Shown here in pieces: positions 9,788 to 18,927 of a DNA stretch of 64,000 bases (its first letter is position 1; every line of letters begins with the position of its first letter). The DNA comes from Chitinispirillales bacterium (GTDB lineage Bacteria > Fibrobacterota > Chitinivibrionia > Chitinivibrionales > Chitinispirillaceae). The notes below the pieces were generated by a model. The model did not search any database. It was not told where the DNA came from and worked only from the letters and a program-made list of their open reading frames with translations. The DNA is taken from the NCBI GenBank assembly GCA_031254105.1, contig JAIRVB010000035.1, positions 124,001-188,000 of the forward strand. Reading direction: 5' to 3'. A program made the position numbers and the translations under genes.

Positions 9788-11032
9788 TTAAGTATATAAT
9801 TTACGAATTTTACTATTTTTCCAATACAAATTTCTTGGTACTTTGTATTTCAAACCCAGAAGCTTTTCATCTTGGTTTAGGAAATAATCTTGGTTGAAAG
9901 AGTATATCTCAATTCTATCATCTTTAATTACATGAAGGTGGTTTTGATAATTCACTGACCTTGGATAAACTCGCCATTTAGTTATTGGGCCTTGAATTGT
10001 TTTAGTCTTATTATCACTTAACAAAACAACAAGAGCATTTTCACATTCAACAATTGTCCCATAATAAGAAGTTCCACCTCCTATAACTTTACCTTTCCAT
10101 GCTTGGAGATCCAACTTTTGAACTTGAGCAAAATGTTGTTCTCCTTTTTCCGTGTTTGGTTTGTTTTTAAATTCTACAATTTCAAAACCATTATTTGTTG
10201 CTCTATATATTTTGTCATCAACCCCCCAACTTAAAAAGCTTTGACCTCTTTGTGTTTTAAAAATTTTTTGCTCAGTTATTTCTTTTTCAAATTTTCTTTG
10301 AGATTTATATTCTCCATTATTTAGAGAATCTCCCAAACTGTTATTCACTATACTGAATAAAGCCATATACGAATCTTCAATTAATGATGTATTGTAAATA
10401 CTCCAATACGTGTAGTTTGCAAAAGAAGAATGCCTTTTACTTATTTGAGTAGGCTCACTACTTTTAAATTCAGTAGATAAATTATACTCGAATAATCCTT
10501 CACTACCACCAGACAACGCTAACTGAGGATATGTATTTGCTTTAATTGATAATAAATCACAATCCCAAAGTTTTGTTGGTTTACTACCTACAGGATACTT
10601 TTTATTTCTTCTATGCGCACTTGTCGAGAACAAGCCCTGCTCCGTAATGTAGTATAGTGTATTACTATAAAGCTCTGTGTCTGTTGGGATTATTTTACTA
10701 GGTGTGTCTTGTTCCCCGAATAAAAATTTATCCGCTTGTTTTTCGCTCAATTCATATTCTTTGTTCGAAAGCAGAGAGAATTTATCAAGTAGAATCTTTT
10801 TAAAATCGTTATCGTGGAATAACTCAACTAACTCAGATTTATAAAGATAATTGCCATCAAGAAAACAAAATTTTAAAGGTAAGGCATCTCTGTCACTATT
10901 CGGCAGTGAATTAATCAGATCATCCCAGTTGTAAACTTTCAATTTACCGTCAAATGTCCATAGATAAAGTCTACCACGATAAATCTGACAATCTATAAAA
11001 TCTCCGAGTATTGAAATTTTTACAGGCTGCAT
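9788..11032 (-). CDS. Hypothetical protein, possibly beta-propeller-like
   Basis: A 414-residue protein I do not recognise. It has no signal peptide or membrane segment. Repeated short beta-strand blocks such as CQIYRGRLYLWTFDGKLKVYN, LYYITEQGLFSTSA and KIYRATNNGFEIVEF suggest a propeller-like repeat fold. It is AT-rich and overlaps the upstream 141-residue gene by 13 bases, so the two are almost certainly coupled. It separates the exporter operon from metabolic genes and looks acquired. A toxin, immunity or defence role is possible but unproven. Confidence 0.6.
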   Translation of the reverse strand: MQPVKISILGDFIDCQIYRGRLYLWTFDGKLKVYNWDDLINSLPNSDRDALPLKFCFLDGNYLYKSELVELFHDNDFKKILLDKFSLLSNKEYELSEKQADKFLFGEQDTPSKIIPTDTELYSNTLYYITEQGLFSTSAHRRNKKYPVGSKPTKLWDCDLLSIKANTYPQLALSGGSEGLFEYNLSTEFKSSEPTQISKRHSSFANYTYWSIYNTSLIEDSYMALFSIVNNSLGDSLNNGEYKSQRKFEKEITEQKIFKTQRGQSFLSWGVDDKIYRATNNGFEIVEFKNKPNTEKGEQHFAQVQKLDLQAWKGKVIGGGTSYYGTIVECENALVVLLSDNKTKTIQGPITKWRVYPRSVNYQNHLHVIKDDRIEIYSFNQDYFLNQDEKLLGLKYKVPRNLYWKNSKIRKLYT

Positions 11033-11445
11033 GTTTTACCTTGCCTAATCTTAGTTATGTGATGTTTTTCAATATGTCCACAATTTCTCCACTTTTGTAA
11101 AATTTTTATTCCAGGCCTATCTTGAAAATTTTTACAAAAATCTGCTGGATAACCATGCCAAACGCCATCATCATTTTTTGTTACAAATTTAGCAAGTTTT
11201 AATTCTTCGTTGTAAACACTTTTTCCTAAAACAATCAGATTGTTTCCATCAGATATCATTCCCCAAGAAAATATACCTTCAATCCAATTATTAATTTGAG
11301 ACTCGATAAAACATTCAACTTCTTGGACGACAGATATTACCCATTGCGATTTATTTGGTTGTCTGTTCCTATGAACAGAGGATGCAAAATACGTTGCGTT
11401 TGTTCTTGGACTTAAATCTATATTTTGGTCTAACTTATATGACAT
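11020..11445 (-). CDS. Hypothetical protein with WHGYPADF/RPGIKIL motif
   Basis: First gene of an overlapping pair. The 141-residue product is soluble, and its C-terminus shows WHGYPADF followed by QDRPGIKILQKWRNCGHI. This Trp-His-Gly-Tyr-Pro then Arg-Pro-x-x-x-x-L pattern recurs in uncharacterised bacterial proteins I recall only as hypothetical. The end of the gene runs 13 bases into the following 414-residue gene. AT-rich like its partner. No function is assigned. Confidence 0.6.
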   Translation of the reverse strand: MSYKLDQNIDLSPRTNATYFASSVHRNRQPNKSQWVISVVQEVECFIESQINNWIEGIFSWGMISDGNNLIVLGKSVYNEELKLAKFVTKNDDGVWHGYPADFCKNFQDRPGIKILQKWRNCGHIEKHHITKIRQGKTCSL

Positions 11446-11693
11446 TGTTATATTTTCTGTTTATATGATATACTACAATATACGCAATTAGCTAACCGCT
11501 TACTTATTTCCATAATATATAATAAAAAATATACTATAGGGTCATGTTTTTGAAAAATGCAGGAATTTTATACTCACATGAGAAAGTGATCAACAAATTA
11601 TTATATAATAAGACAACAGCAGCATTTTCCACATTCGGTAAGAAAATACGGTACAGGAAAGATATTAATATTTTACATGGGTAGACAAATGAG

Positions 11694-12257
11694 ATGAAAA
11701 AAATACTTTTTATCAACGCAAGCCCCAAAAGAAATGGAGCGACCGACAAATTATTATCCCTGGTGACTATGAATCTCAATAAAGAGACATTTGATCACAA
11801 GGTAATAAACTTGAGTGATTACGATATAAATTACTGTGCAGGTTGTAAAATTTGTTATAAAACGTCTGAATGCGTTCAAAAAGACGATATTCACGCGATC
11901 ATGCGGGATATAGAGGCTTCAGATATCATCGTAACAATTTCGCCGTCATATTGGGCGGATATAACGGGTCAGTTGAAAGTGTTTATTGACAGATGTACTC
12001 CATATTGTAATACGCATGAACATCACGCAGCGTTTTCTAAAGGTAAAGAGGGTTATGCGATTGCGCTCAGAACAGGACAAAGTCCGTGCGAGTGTTTACA
12101 TATTATAGAGACTATAAATCATTTTTACGGACACCTTGAAATAGATTTCGATGAAAAGTTTAACATGTATTTATGCGGAATTAATAATTCGAGAGACATA
12201 CTAAAATATGAAAAAGAAATAAAGTGTTTTGCGGATTTAATTAACTGCGCGGTATAA
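11694..12257 (+). CDS. Flavodoxin-fold NAD(P)H-dependent oxidoreductase
   Basis: Cytoplasmic FMN-binding reductase of 187 residues. The N-terminal INASPKRNGATDKLL loop is the phosphate-binding site of NADPH-dependent FMN reductases; CAGCKICYKTSECVQKDD is the cysteine-rich segment of the iron-sulfur flavoprotein-like subgroup, and SPSYWADITGQLKVFIDR is the conserved flavin-contacting region. It probably reduces quinones, nitro compounds or flavin, or takes part in anaerobic redox balance. It stands alone between leftward genes, with no strong ribosome binding site before the ATG. Confidence 0.85.
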   Translation: MKKILFINASPKRNGATDKLLSLVTMNLNKETFDHKVINLSDYDINYCAGCKICYKTSECVQKDDIHAIMRDIEASDIIVTISPSYWADITGQLKVFIDRCTPYCNTHEHHAAFSKGKEGYAIALRTGQSPCECLHIIETINHFYGHLEIDFDEKFNMYLCGINNSRDILKYEKEIKCFADLINCAV

Positions 12258-12259
12258 GC

Positions 12260-12292
12260 ATTCTAAACCCGTCCCATCGACTGGTTTAGAAT
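12260..12292. terminator. 10-bp inverted repeat between convergent genes
   Basis: ATTCTAAACC and GGTTTAGAAT form a perfect stem with a 13-base loop, three bases after the reductase stop and before the end of the convergent nitroreductase gene. There is no T run, so it may stop transcription poorly or help by blocking RNA decay. Confidence 0.5.
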
Positions 12293-12352
12293 CCAGGTTG
12301 TTCAATCCCTCCCAAATCCCTAAGAACTCAATAGTCATGCGGTTTCGCATCC

Positions 12353-12988
12353 TTACTTAGGATACCCCACAGGATGATTCAAAATAACCCTTTGGCTCTC
12401 TTTGAGTTTAAGAACTTCTGTCATTTTCTGCGCGTCAATCAACCCGCGCGGAACTGTAGCTAATCCTGCGGCGGCGCAGAACAATGAGATGTTCTGTGAT
12501 ACGATACCGGCGTCCATGGCCGCGAAGCTTGCTTTTTGAGCGTCATCGCCGCTTGTAAAACGGCTGAGGTCTGATATAAGCATGATATTGACAGGCGCGG
12601 CTGCGACAAATTCCTGTTGAGCCCATATCTGTCCGCGAAAATCTCCGGCCGCCACAGGCTCAAGCAGATTTTTTGTTGGATTGTAAAGGTACGCTCCTTC
12701 AGCGGTTAATACATAAACATCTATATCCTGAGCGTTGCGGGCGGAAGGGGCGGTGCGTTTTCCATCAGGACGGTTAATGCCGTTTGCCGCCCATAACAAG
12801 TCAGACAGCTCCTGCACAGAGATCATCTTGGGGCTGAAGGCGCGTGATGACATTCTTTTTGACAATGCGTTCATCAGAGTGGTTTTTCTGGTCATATCAG
12901 GTTTTTTCAATTCAATCGGCTTTAGGTTCTGGCCGTAAGACAGTGTAGCGCAGAGAAGCGTCGCTATGGCGATAGTGCGTTTGTACAT
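12353..12988 (-). CDS. Exported nitroreductase-family protein (SagB/ThcOx-like)
   Basis: A 211-residue flavin enzyme with an N-terminal signal peptide (IAIATLLCATLSYGQ), so it probably acts in the periplasm. After it come RMSSRAFSPKMISVQELSDLLWAANGINR and the TAPSARNAQDIDVYVL segment typical of SagB-type dehydrogenases and small nitroreductases, then DAGIVSQNISLFCAAAGLATVPRG, the flavin-binding dimer region. Such exported nitroreductases are known but their substrates are unclear. GGAAGGA lies upstream of the ATG. Monocistronic. Confidence 0.85.
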   Translation of the reverse strand: MYKRTIAIATLLCATLSYGQNLKPIELKKPDMTRKTTLMNALSKRMSSRAFSPKMISVQELSDLLWAANGINRPDGKRTAPSARNAQDIDVYVLTAEGAYLYNPTKNLLEPVAAGDFRGQIWAQQEFVAAAPVNIMLISDLSRFTSGDDAQKASFAAMDAGIVSQNISLFCAAAGLATVPRGLIDAQKMTEVLKLKESQRVILNHPVGYPK

Positions 12989-13082
12989 AATGAGTCCTTC
13001 CGGTTGAGGTTAGAGTTGTCAGTTACCAGGTAAAAATAAAACATTAGTGAAATTTGAGCTGCTATTACGAATAAGATTCCGT

Positions 13083-15776
13083 TTACTCGCTGCCGCTCGT
13101 TTTTAAATACTTGCGCAGTTTTTCCATTACGTCATCTATGTCAAGAGGTTTGCCTATGTGGCTGTCCATCCCTGCCGCAAGGCATTCCTCAATATTTTCC
13201 TTGAAAACGTTCGCGGTCATGGCGATGATCGGCAATTTCCGTTTCGCGAGATTTGGGAGTGCGCGGATGCGTTTTGTCGCTTCGAGACCGTCCATCTCCG
13301 GCATTTGTACATCCATTAATACAAGATCGTATTCATCAGGAGCTGTTTCTATCATATCAAGCGCTATTTTGCCGTTTTCCGCGCAGTCTATAATGAGTCC
13401 GGTGTTGTCTAACAGAGAAATTATTATTTCGCGGTTGATATCTACATCCTCCGCGACTAACAGCTTTTTACCGGAAAATTCATGTTCTTTGTCAGCTTCA
13501 TCATGACATGTCTTATCCTTGACAAGGCATTCATTTACACAATCGGTTATTGAGGTTGAAAAGAGCGGTTTTATTAAGTATTTGTCAATACTATCGTCAA
13601 GAGAATCTCCTTTAATTTCCGTCCATTCAACCGCGGAGATTGTAGTTACGACAGATGGGTTATTTTTTGCGCGGGATTTGATTTTTTTTGCGAGGCCGAC
13701 AGTATCTATGTCTGGCATCTTCCAGCCTATAAAATAGATATCATAATCACCATGCTCTTCGATTATACGGAACGCTTCCGAACCGTTAACCGCTCTGTCG
13801 CATCTTATGTTCAGCCCATCAAACAGATCTTTCAGATAGTCGCGCGTCTCCTCCATGTCCCCTACAGCCAAAACTCGGGTTTCTTTGCAATTGATATTGG
13901 GGTCAAGAAGCGCGCTCAGGTTCTTTTCGCTGCAGTCGGCTTTTACGGTAAAAATAAATTTGGCGCCTTTACCAAGTTTTGACTCTATCCAGATCGCCCC
14001 CCCCATCAGTTCAACGATACGTTTTGAAATAGCAAGCCCGAGTCCGGTACCGCCGAATTTACGGTTTGTGCCGCTTTCAGCCTGTTCAAACGCATGAAAC
14101 AGTTTTTTCTGCTGTTCATGGGAGATACCGATTCCGCTGTCCGATACTTCAATACGCAGTTCACAAACGCTATCTTTTTCCCATGACAAATAAGCATCAA
14201 GGCATATTCTGCCGCCTTTAGGCGTAAACTTGATAGAATTTGACAATAAATTAGTTATGACCTGAGCTAAACGCTGATCATCGCCTATTATAAAACGCGG
14301 CACGTTTTTGTCGATGTTTACGGAAAATTTCAGCTGTTTCTCATCCATGCGGAAACTAACGATCGTAACTACTTTTTGCAGCATCCTTTCGAAGCTGAAC
14401 TCAACGGGCGACAACTCCATCTTGTTGGCTTCTATTTTTGACATGTCAAGAATGTCGTTTATTACACCAAGCAGATGAGTTGAAGCGTCTTCTATTTTGT
14501 TAAGCGCATGTTTTATGCGCTGCATATCATTTGCGTTTTTGCCGATTGCCGTCATGCCGGTAATCGCGTTGAGTGGCGTGCGGATTTCGTGGCTCATTTT
14601 GGATAAAAATTCGCCCTTTGCCCTGCTTGCGCTGAGAGCCTGCTCGAAAGCCTCTTCGCGCTGCTTGTTAGCCGCGGTTATCTTACGTTCCATCTCTTCG
14701 CGCACAGTTGCGTTAGCGTACAAAAAGGCTGCGGGACGCATTATGTTTATGTAGTCATCATCAAAATACCGCTCTTTAGCGCGGTCTTCAAACAGTACAA
14801 ATCCCCAAAAAGCGTTATACATAAATACCGGCATTATAACAGCCGATACAACGTCGAATGATTTCAGTATGTCGGAATACGGTAATTCACTTATCGGGCC
14901 ATTCACTATCTCGCCATATGATAAAGATTTTTCCCAGCGCGGCGCGTGCCTGGCGTAAGAAATATTCTCCAGACCCTGCGTCGGCGCTGTGCTCCCGCCG
15001 CTGATTTTATCCCATCTGTAAATTTGAGAGGTGTGCAGGCCTTCATCAGTTTGAAAATTACGCCATATGGAGAGCCGGTCTAAATCCATCAGGTCTGTAA
15101 TAACCCTTACGCTTTCCGTCATCATATCCTCAAATGACTTCTCACTTTGCGAAAGCAGTATTATGGCTGTTCTATTAAGCGCGTCTGTAAATTTTTTACG
15201 GTATTCGAGAGTTTCAGCGGCTTTGTTGGCGTTTTGTACCGCTTCCTCTCTGATAATAGCGTTTGCGCACATATAAGCGGATGAAAGCAGTAGATCAATG
15301 CACTCTTTATCAAAACGCCTGTCACGTTTATGGTTTTGTAAGGTAACAATACCCCAAAGTTCACCCTGTGTGAAGATAGGCACAATCATTATTGACTTAA
15401 CGTCAAATGCATCTGTAAATGATAGCTGGTCTTCGGACATCTCACTTGCGCAGGTATTTATATAGTTGCCTGTTGACAGAATCTTAAACCAGCCAGCAGC
15501 CGCCTTGTTCTGATATGAAATATTTGCGTTCTCAACTACCTTCGTTGTTCCCCCAAGCTCTCTATCCCAGCGGTAGACTTGCTCAAGTCCCATATCCCAT
15601 ATCATGTTTTTGTAGCGGTAGACACCGATTCTGTCTAATTCGGCGGCATCGGCAATAGGCTGTAATCCTTTGGTCATTAACTCTTCAAACATCTCTTCAC
15701 TGTAGGATAGAAATATTTCAATCGTTTTGTTTAAAGCAGCGACAATAGCGCTGCGGCGCTCATATACTACAGACAT
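13083..15776 (-). CDS. Hybrid sensor histidine kinase, GAF-GAF-HisKA-HATPase-REC-REC
   Basis: A soluble 897-residue kinase. Two related GAF-like sensor domains (about residues 15-180 and 195-360), both ending in a F/YANA-IREE helix, precede a short coiled coil, the dimerisation domain with SHEIRTPLN (phospho-accepting His396), and the ATPase with SDSGIGIS and GGTGLGLAIS. Two receivers follow. In the second (about 770-890) the acceptor is Asp822 in LMDVQMP. In the first (about 635-750) the equivalent position is Gly684 in FIGWKMP, so it cannot be phosphorylated in the usual way, although the C-terminal Lys-Pro (LIKPL) is kept. No transmembrane helices: the signal is probably intracellular. No partner regulator is adjacent. 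Confidence 0.93.
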   Translation of the reverse strand: MSVVYERRSAIVAALNKTIEIFLSYSEEMFEELMTKGLQPIADAAELDRIGVYRYKNMIWDMGLEQVYRWDRELGGTTKVVENANISYQNKAAAGWFKILSTGNYINTCASEMSEDQLSFTDAFDVKSIMIVPIFTQGELWGIVTLQNHKRDRRFDKECIDLLLSSAYMCANAIIREEAVQNANKAAETLEYRKKFTDALNRTAIILLSQSEKSFEDMMTESVRVITDLMDLDRLSIWRNFQTDEGLHTSQIYRWDKISGGSTAPTQGLENISYARHAPRWEKSLSYGEIVNGPISELPYSDILKSFDVVSAVIMPVFMYNAFWGFVLFEDRAKERYFDDDYINIMRPAAFLYANATVREEMERKITAANKQREEAFEQALSASRAKGEFLSKMSHEIRTPLNAITGMTAIGKNANDMQRIKHALNKIEDASTHLLGVINDILDMSKIEANKMELSPVEFSFERMLQKVVTIVSFRMDEKQLKFSVNIDKNVPRFIIGDDQRLAQVITNLLSNSIKFTPKGGRICLDAYLSWEKDSVCELRIEVSDSGIGISHEQQKKLFHAFEQAESGTNRKFGGTGLGLAISKRIVELMGGAIWIESKLGKGAKFIFTVKADCSEKNLSALLDPNINCKETRVLAVGDMEETRDYLKDLFDGLNIRCDRAVNGSEAFRIIEEHGDYDIYFIGWKMPDIDTVGLAKKIKSRAKNNPSVVTTISAVEWTEIKGDSLDDSIDKYLIKPLFSTSITDCVNECLVKDKTCHDEADKEHEFSGKKLLVAEDVDINREIIISLLDNTGLIIDCAENGKIALDMIETAPDEYDLVLMDVQMPEMDGLEATKRIRALPNLAKRKLPIIAMTANVFKENIEECLAAGMDSHIGKPLDIDDVMEKLRKYLKTSGSE

Positions 15777-16199
15777 TCAGATTACTCCATTTTATACTTC
15801 TTTATAACTACTGCGCTTATATATTATATACCAAGTGAAGAGGATATACAAGAATGAAGATACTTTTTACGACGGTTATGTGTCAAAGTCGTTGTTTAAA
15901 TCGCGTAATTAGTCTCTTTGGCAGTATGAATATAAATTCATTACAACTATTTATAAATCTACCCGCTCTGACTCATGGCATAAACTGTTTTTTGCTTGTG
16001 TTAAAAAGACATTCATTTTTTCTTCAGTTAAAAATATAATTGCCATTACAAATTTCGCAAAATAACTTTGGCTTTGGAAACAATATAAAATCCGTGCCGT
16101 TATATGCGGCATTTTGTACATTAACCGGCAGCGTGGAAGCGCGTTAATGATGTATTCCCTCTTTCACATAACCCATATAATATAGTATATTATAAAGTT
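15777..16199. other. Intergenic region between divergent signalling genes
   Basis: Holds the 5' regions of the hybrid kinase and the REC-GGDEF gene. A TATAAT hexamer at 16176-16181 is close to the GGDEF start but lacks a good -35 partner. A weak hairpin (TGCCG...CGGCA flanked by A and T tracts) lies near 16093-16115. A 61-codon open frame at 15854-16039 has no coding features and was not called. Confidence 0.4.
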
Positions 16200-17663
16200 A
16201 TGGACACTATAAATATTCTTTCAAAAACATCGGCTCTGATTGTTGATGACGATGGGGTAATGGCCGGTGTTTTAAAATCAGCATTAGCAACGCGCCTTAA
16301 CGTAACGGTTTGCGGCAGCGCGGGTGAGGCGATCCCGCTTATAGGGGCGAATAATTTTGATATTGTTGTTACTGATCTTACGCTCCCAGACGCAAGCGGC
16401 ATAGATGTGCTTACGTTTGCGAAAAGCCGGGATGATTTTGTGGAAGTTTTGGTTATTACCGGAAACGCAACGCTTGACAGCGCAACCGCGGCTATCAATC
16501 TGGGAGCCGCTTCTTATTTAATAAAACCATTTCCAATATCCGATTTCATCTCGAGCATAGACAAAATGCTGGCATCAAGGCTTTTCCATCTTAAAAGCCT
16601 CAAGCTTATGAAACAATCCGACCTGATATCACCTTCGGTAAAGGGGCATGAGAGTGATATAACATCACTATACTATTTTGCAAGTAAACTAATGCTGTCG
16701 CTTGAAATTTCAGAAGTGATGAGGATAACTCTTGAGGAGATTAATCAGAAGACCGGAACCGGGTTCTGCAGTGTGGGAGTAAACCTGCTTGGTTACACCG
16801 AGATTTATTCCATGCCTGTTTCAGGTGAGCTTAATAAAGAAGAGCTGAGTGGAAAATTTGCAGACAACTGGAACAGCGCGTTTTCATACTTTGAAAAGGA
16901 AAAATTTCTTAACGGCGGTATTCCGCTTTATATTTACAAAGGGCGCCAAGGCGAGGCTGGCAATCTATCAAACTTGAAATACCATAGTTTTCCTCTTGTA
17001 GTAACAGGTAAAACGATTGGCGGTATGAACGTGTGGATTGAATCCGATAAGGAGATAGAACAGAGCGTCAACCAGTATCTTTACATTCTTACCTCTATAA
17101 TCTCTCCTGTTATTGAACATGTATATTTAGATTTACAGACACAGTTTCAGGCAAAAACCGATAGCCTTACCGGAATAGCAAACCACCGCCAGTTTTTCGA
17201 AGCTCTTGACCGGGAGATTGCCAGAGCGAACCGCAAGAAGAGTAACTTTACTCTTGTATTGCTTGACATTGATAACTTTAAGTTAATAAATGATACTTAT
17301 GGTCATCAGGTAGGGGATGCCGTAATTATAAATCTAACGAAACGCCTTGTAGCAAACATCCGCACTGGAGATGTTGTCGCGCGTTACGGCGGCGAGGAGT
17401 TTGGCATGATACTTCCCGATACCGGTTCCGGCGGCGCTCTTGTTTTGACAGACAGGATATGCGAAGCTATCGCCGGCTCGCCATTTGTCAGTTCAAAGCT
17501 TCAGTTTACGTACACAGCGAGTTTCGGTCTTGCCGTGTATGAGGGCGGTAAACCATCTCGAAAGGATTCTCTTATAAAGCGGGCTGACAGCGCGCTTTAC
17601 AAGTCTAAGCGCGATGGAAAAAACCGTGTGACAGTAAGTGGCGGTGAGGCAGATGAAACATAG
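16200..17663 (+). CDS. Response regulator with GGDEF domain (diguanylate cyclase)
   Basis: A 487-residue output protein expected to make the second messenger c-di-GMP. The N-terminal receiver has acidic VDDD, acceptor Asp59 in VVTDLTLP and Lys in IKPF. A middle region (about 150-320) resembles a GAF-type sensory domain. The C-terminal GGDEF domain begins near DSLTGIANHRQF; the active-site motif is GGEEF (397-401), catalytically competent in this form. RTGD lies five residues before it, the inhibitory I-site for product feedback. It heads a run of core genes with short overlaps; the following waaA start lies within its 3' end. The hybrid kinase next door is a plausible but unproven partner. 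Confidence 0.92.
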   Translation: MDTINILSKTSALIVDDDGVMAGVLKSALATRLNVTVCGSAGEAIPLIGANNFDIVVTDLTLPDASGIDVLTFAKSRDDFVEVLVITGNATLDSATAAINLGAASYLIKPFPISDFISSIDKMLASRLFHLKSLKLMKQSDLISPSVKGHESDITSLYYFASKLMLSLEISEVMRITLEEINQKTGTGFCSVGVNLLGYTEIYSMPVSGELNKEELSGKFADNWNSAFSYFEKEKFLNGGIPLYIYKGRQGEAGNLSNLKYHSFPLVVTGKTIGGMNVWIESDKEIEQSVNQYLYILTSIISPVIEHVYLDLQTQFQAKTDSLTGIANHRQFFEALDREIARANRKKSNFTLVLLDIDNFKLINDTYGHQVGDAVIINLTKRLVANIRTGDVVARYGGEEFGMILPDTGSGGALVLTDRICEAIAGSPFVSSKLQFTYTASFGLAVYEGGKPSRKDSLIKRADSALYKSKRDGKNRVTVSGGEADET

Positions 17664-18927
17664 CGCTTTGAATGCGTTTATAGCCATTTATGGCGGGGTT
17701 TTCGAAATGCTGCGCCATGGGGCTAACGCGGCGGATATTGTATTGCGCGGCAGTACATTAATCCAAAAATTGAATCTACGGGAGCGTCAGGAGCTGGCAG
17801 TCAGTAATCGTGATATTAACGGAAAAAATGTTGTGTGGTTACATGCTGCCTCGCTTGGGGAAGTTAAGCTTCTTTACAAGTTTCTTGAGCGTCTTACCGC
17901 CCGTCACCCAGATGACCTTTATGTGCTTACAGCCGTATCAAAAACAGGGGTGAGTTATCTTGAGAAATACCGCACGCCGGAAGTCTGCGCGGTAGGTTTT
18001 TTGCCGGTTGACTCACCGTTTCTTATGAACAGAATGCTCAAACGCTTTAACATCAGCAGAGTATGGATTTTGGAGACCGAGATCTGGCCTTCCATGCAGT
18101 GGTGCTGTATGCGCCGGAATATCCCTGTAGGGATTGTCAATGGGCGGATTGAAAGGAAAAGTTTTAGTAAGCTTAAGGCCCTAGGTTTTATTTTTAAGCC
18201 TCTTATCAGTAATCTTGACATAGTGATGGCTCAGGATAAAATCTACGCTCAGCGGTTTAACGCCCTTGGGGTGTCATCGGAACGGATCCATGTTACAGGA
18301 AACCTTAAAGCCTGTGTTGCCATACGCAAACCCGATCCAAGCCAGCGTATGATCTTGCGTAAAGTCCTTAACATTGATGAATCGGCGGCGCTCATTACAG
18401 CGGGCTGCGTTCATCCGGGAGAGGGCATTGTCATAAAGGAGTGTCTTGATAAGCTTTCTGAGATGGGGATGCCGTGTAAGTGTATAGTGGTGCCGCGCCA
18501 TATGGAAGCGTCTGACTCAATTGCCGGTGAACTTGGCGGAAATGTTTTACGTATTAAACAGCCGCGGACAGAAAAAGAGTGGAACGTTTGTTTGATAGAG
18601 GGATTCGGCATACTTGACGATATGTACAAAATTGCCGACGCGGCTGTCGTAGGCGGAACATTTGTAAAAATTGGCGGCCATAATATGTGGGATCCGGCGC
18701 GCTTTGGAATACCGGTGTTTTTTGGCCCTCACACATTCGCTCAAAACGAAAGCTGCCAAAAACTTACAGCAGCCGGAGTAGGGTTTAGCGTTGACAATGG
18801 TGAAACTCTTGCGGAAGCTGTTTTTAAGCTGATAAAAACAGACGCGGCAAAATTTGCCGGCGTACAGAGTATATTTGCAGAAACAATTAACAGGCATCAG
18901 GCAGTTTTGGAGCCGCTTATCCCATGA
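17653..18927 (+). CDS. waaA: 3-deoxy-D-manno-octulosonic acid (Kdo) transferase
   Basis: Transfers Kdo from CMP-Kdo to lipid IVA at the inner membrane, the first step of LPS core assembly. The N-terminal domain shows VWLHAASLGEVKLL and WILETEIWPSMQ with IPVGIVNGRIERKS, the diagnostic Glu and Asn/Arg motifs of KdtA. The C-terminal GT-B half contains VVGGTFVKIGGHN and the nucleotide-binding region. About 424 residues from the ATG at 17653; a GTG at 17638 would add five residues. Its 5' end overlaps the GGDEF gene and its stop overlaps holA by four bases. Its presence is strong evidence for an LPS-bearing outer membrane. Confidence 0.92.
   Translation: MKHSALNAFIAIYGGVFEMLRHGANAADIVLRGSTLIQKLNLRERQELAVSNRDINGKNVVWLHAASLGEVKLLYKFLERLTARHPDDLYVLTAVSKTGVSYLEKYRTPEVCAVGFLPVDSPFLMNRMLKRFNISRVWILETEIWPSMQWCCMRRNIPVGIVNGRIERKSFSKLKALGFIFKPLISNLDIVMAQDKIYAQRFNALGVSSERIHVTGNLKACVAIRKPDPSQRMILRKVLNIDESAALITAGCVHPGEGIVIKECLDKLSEMGMPCKCIVVPRHMEASDSIAGELGGNVLRIKQPRTEKEWNVCLIEGFGILDDMYKIADAAVVGGTFVKIGGHNMWDPARFGIPVFFGPHTFAQNESCQKLTAAGVGFSVDNGETLAEAVFKLIKTDAAKFAGVQSIFAETINRHQAVLEPLIP

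Noticed and set aside
15854..16039. 61-codon frame in the gap between kinase and GGDEF genes
   Set aside because: No ribosome binding site, no recognisable pattern, composition like non-coding DNA.
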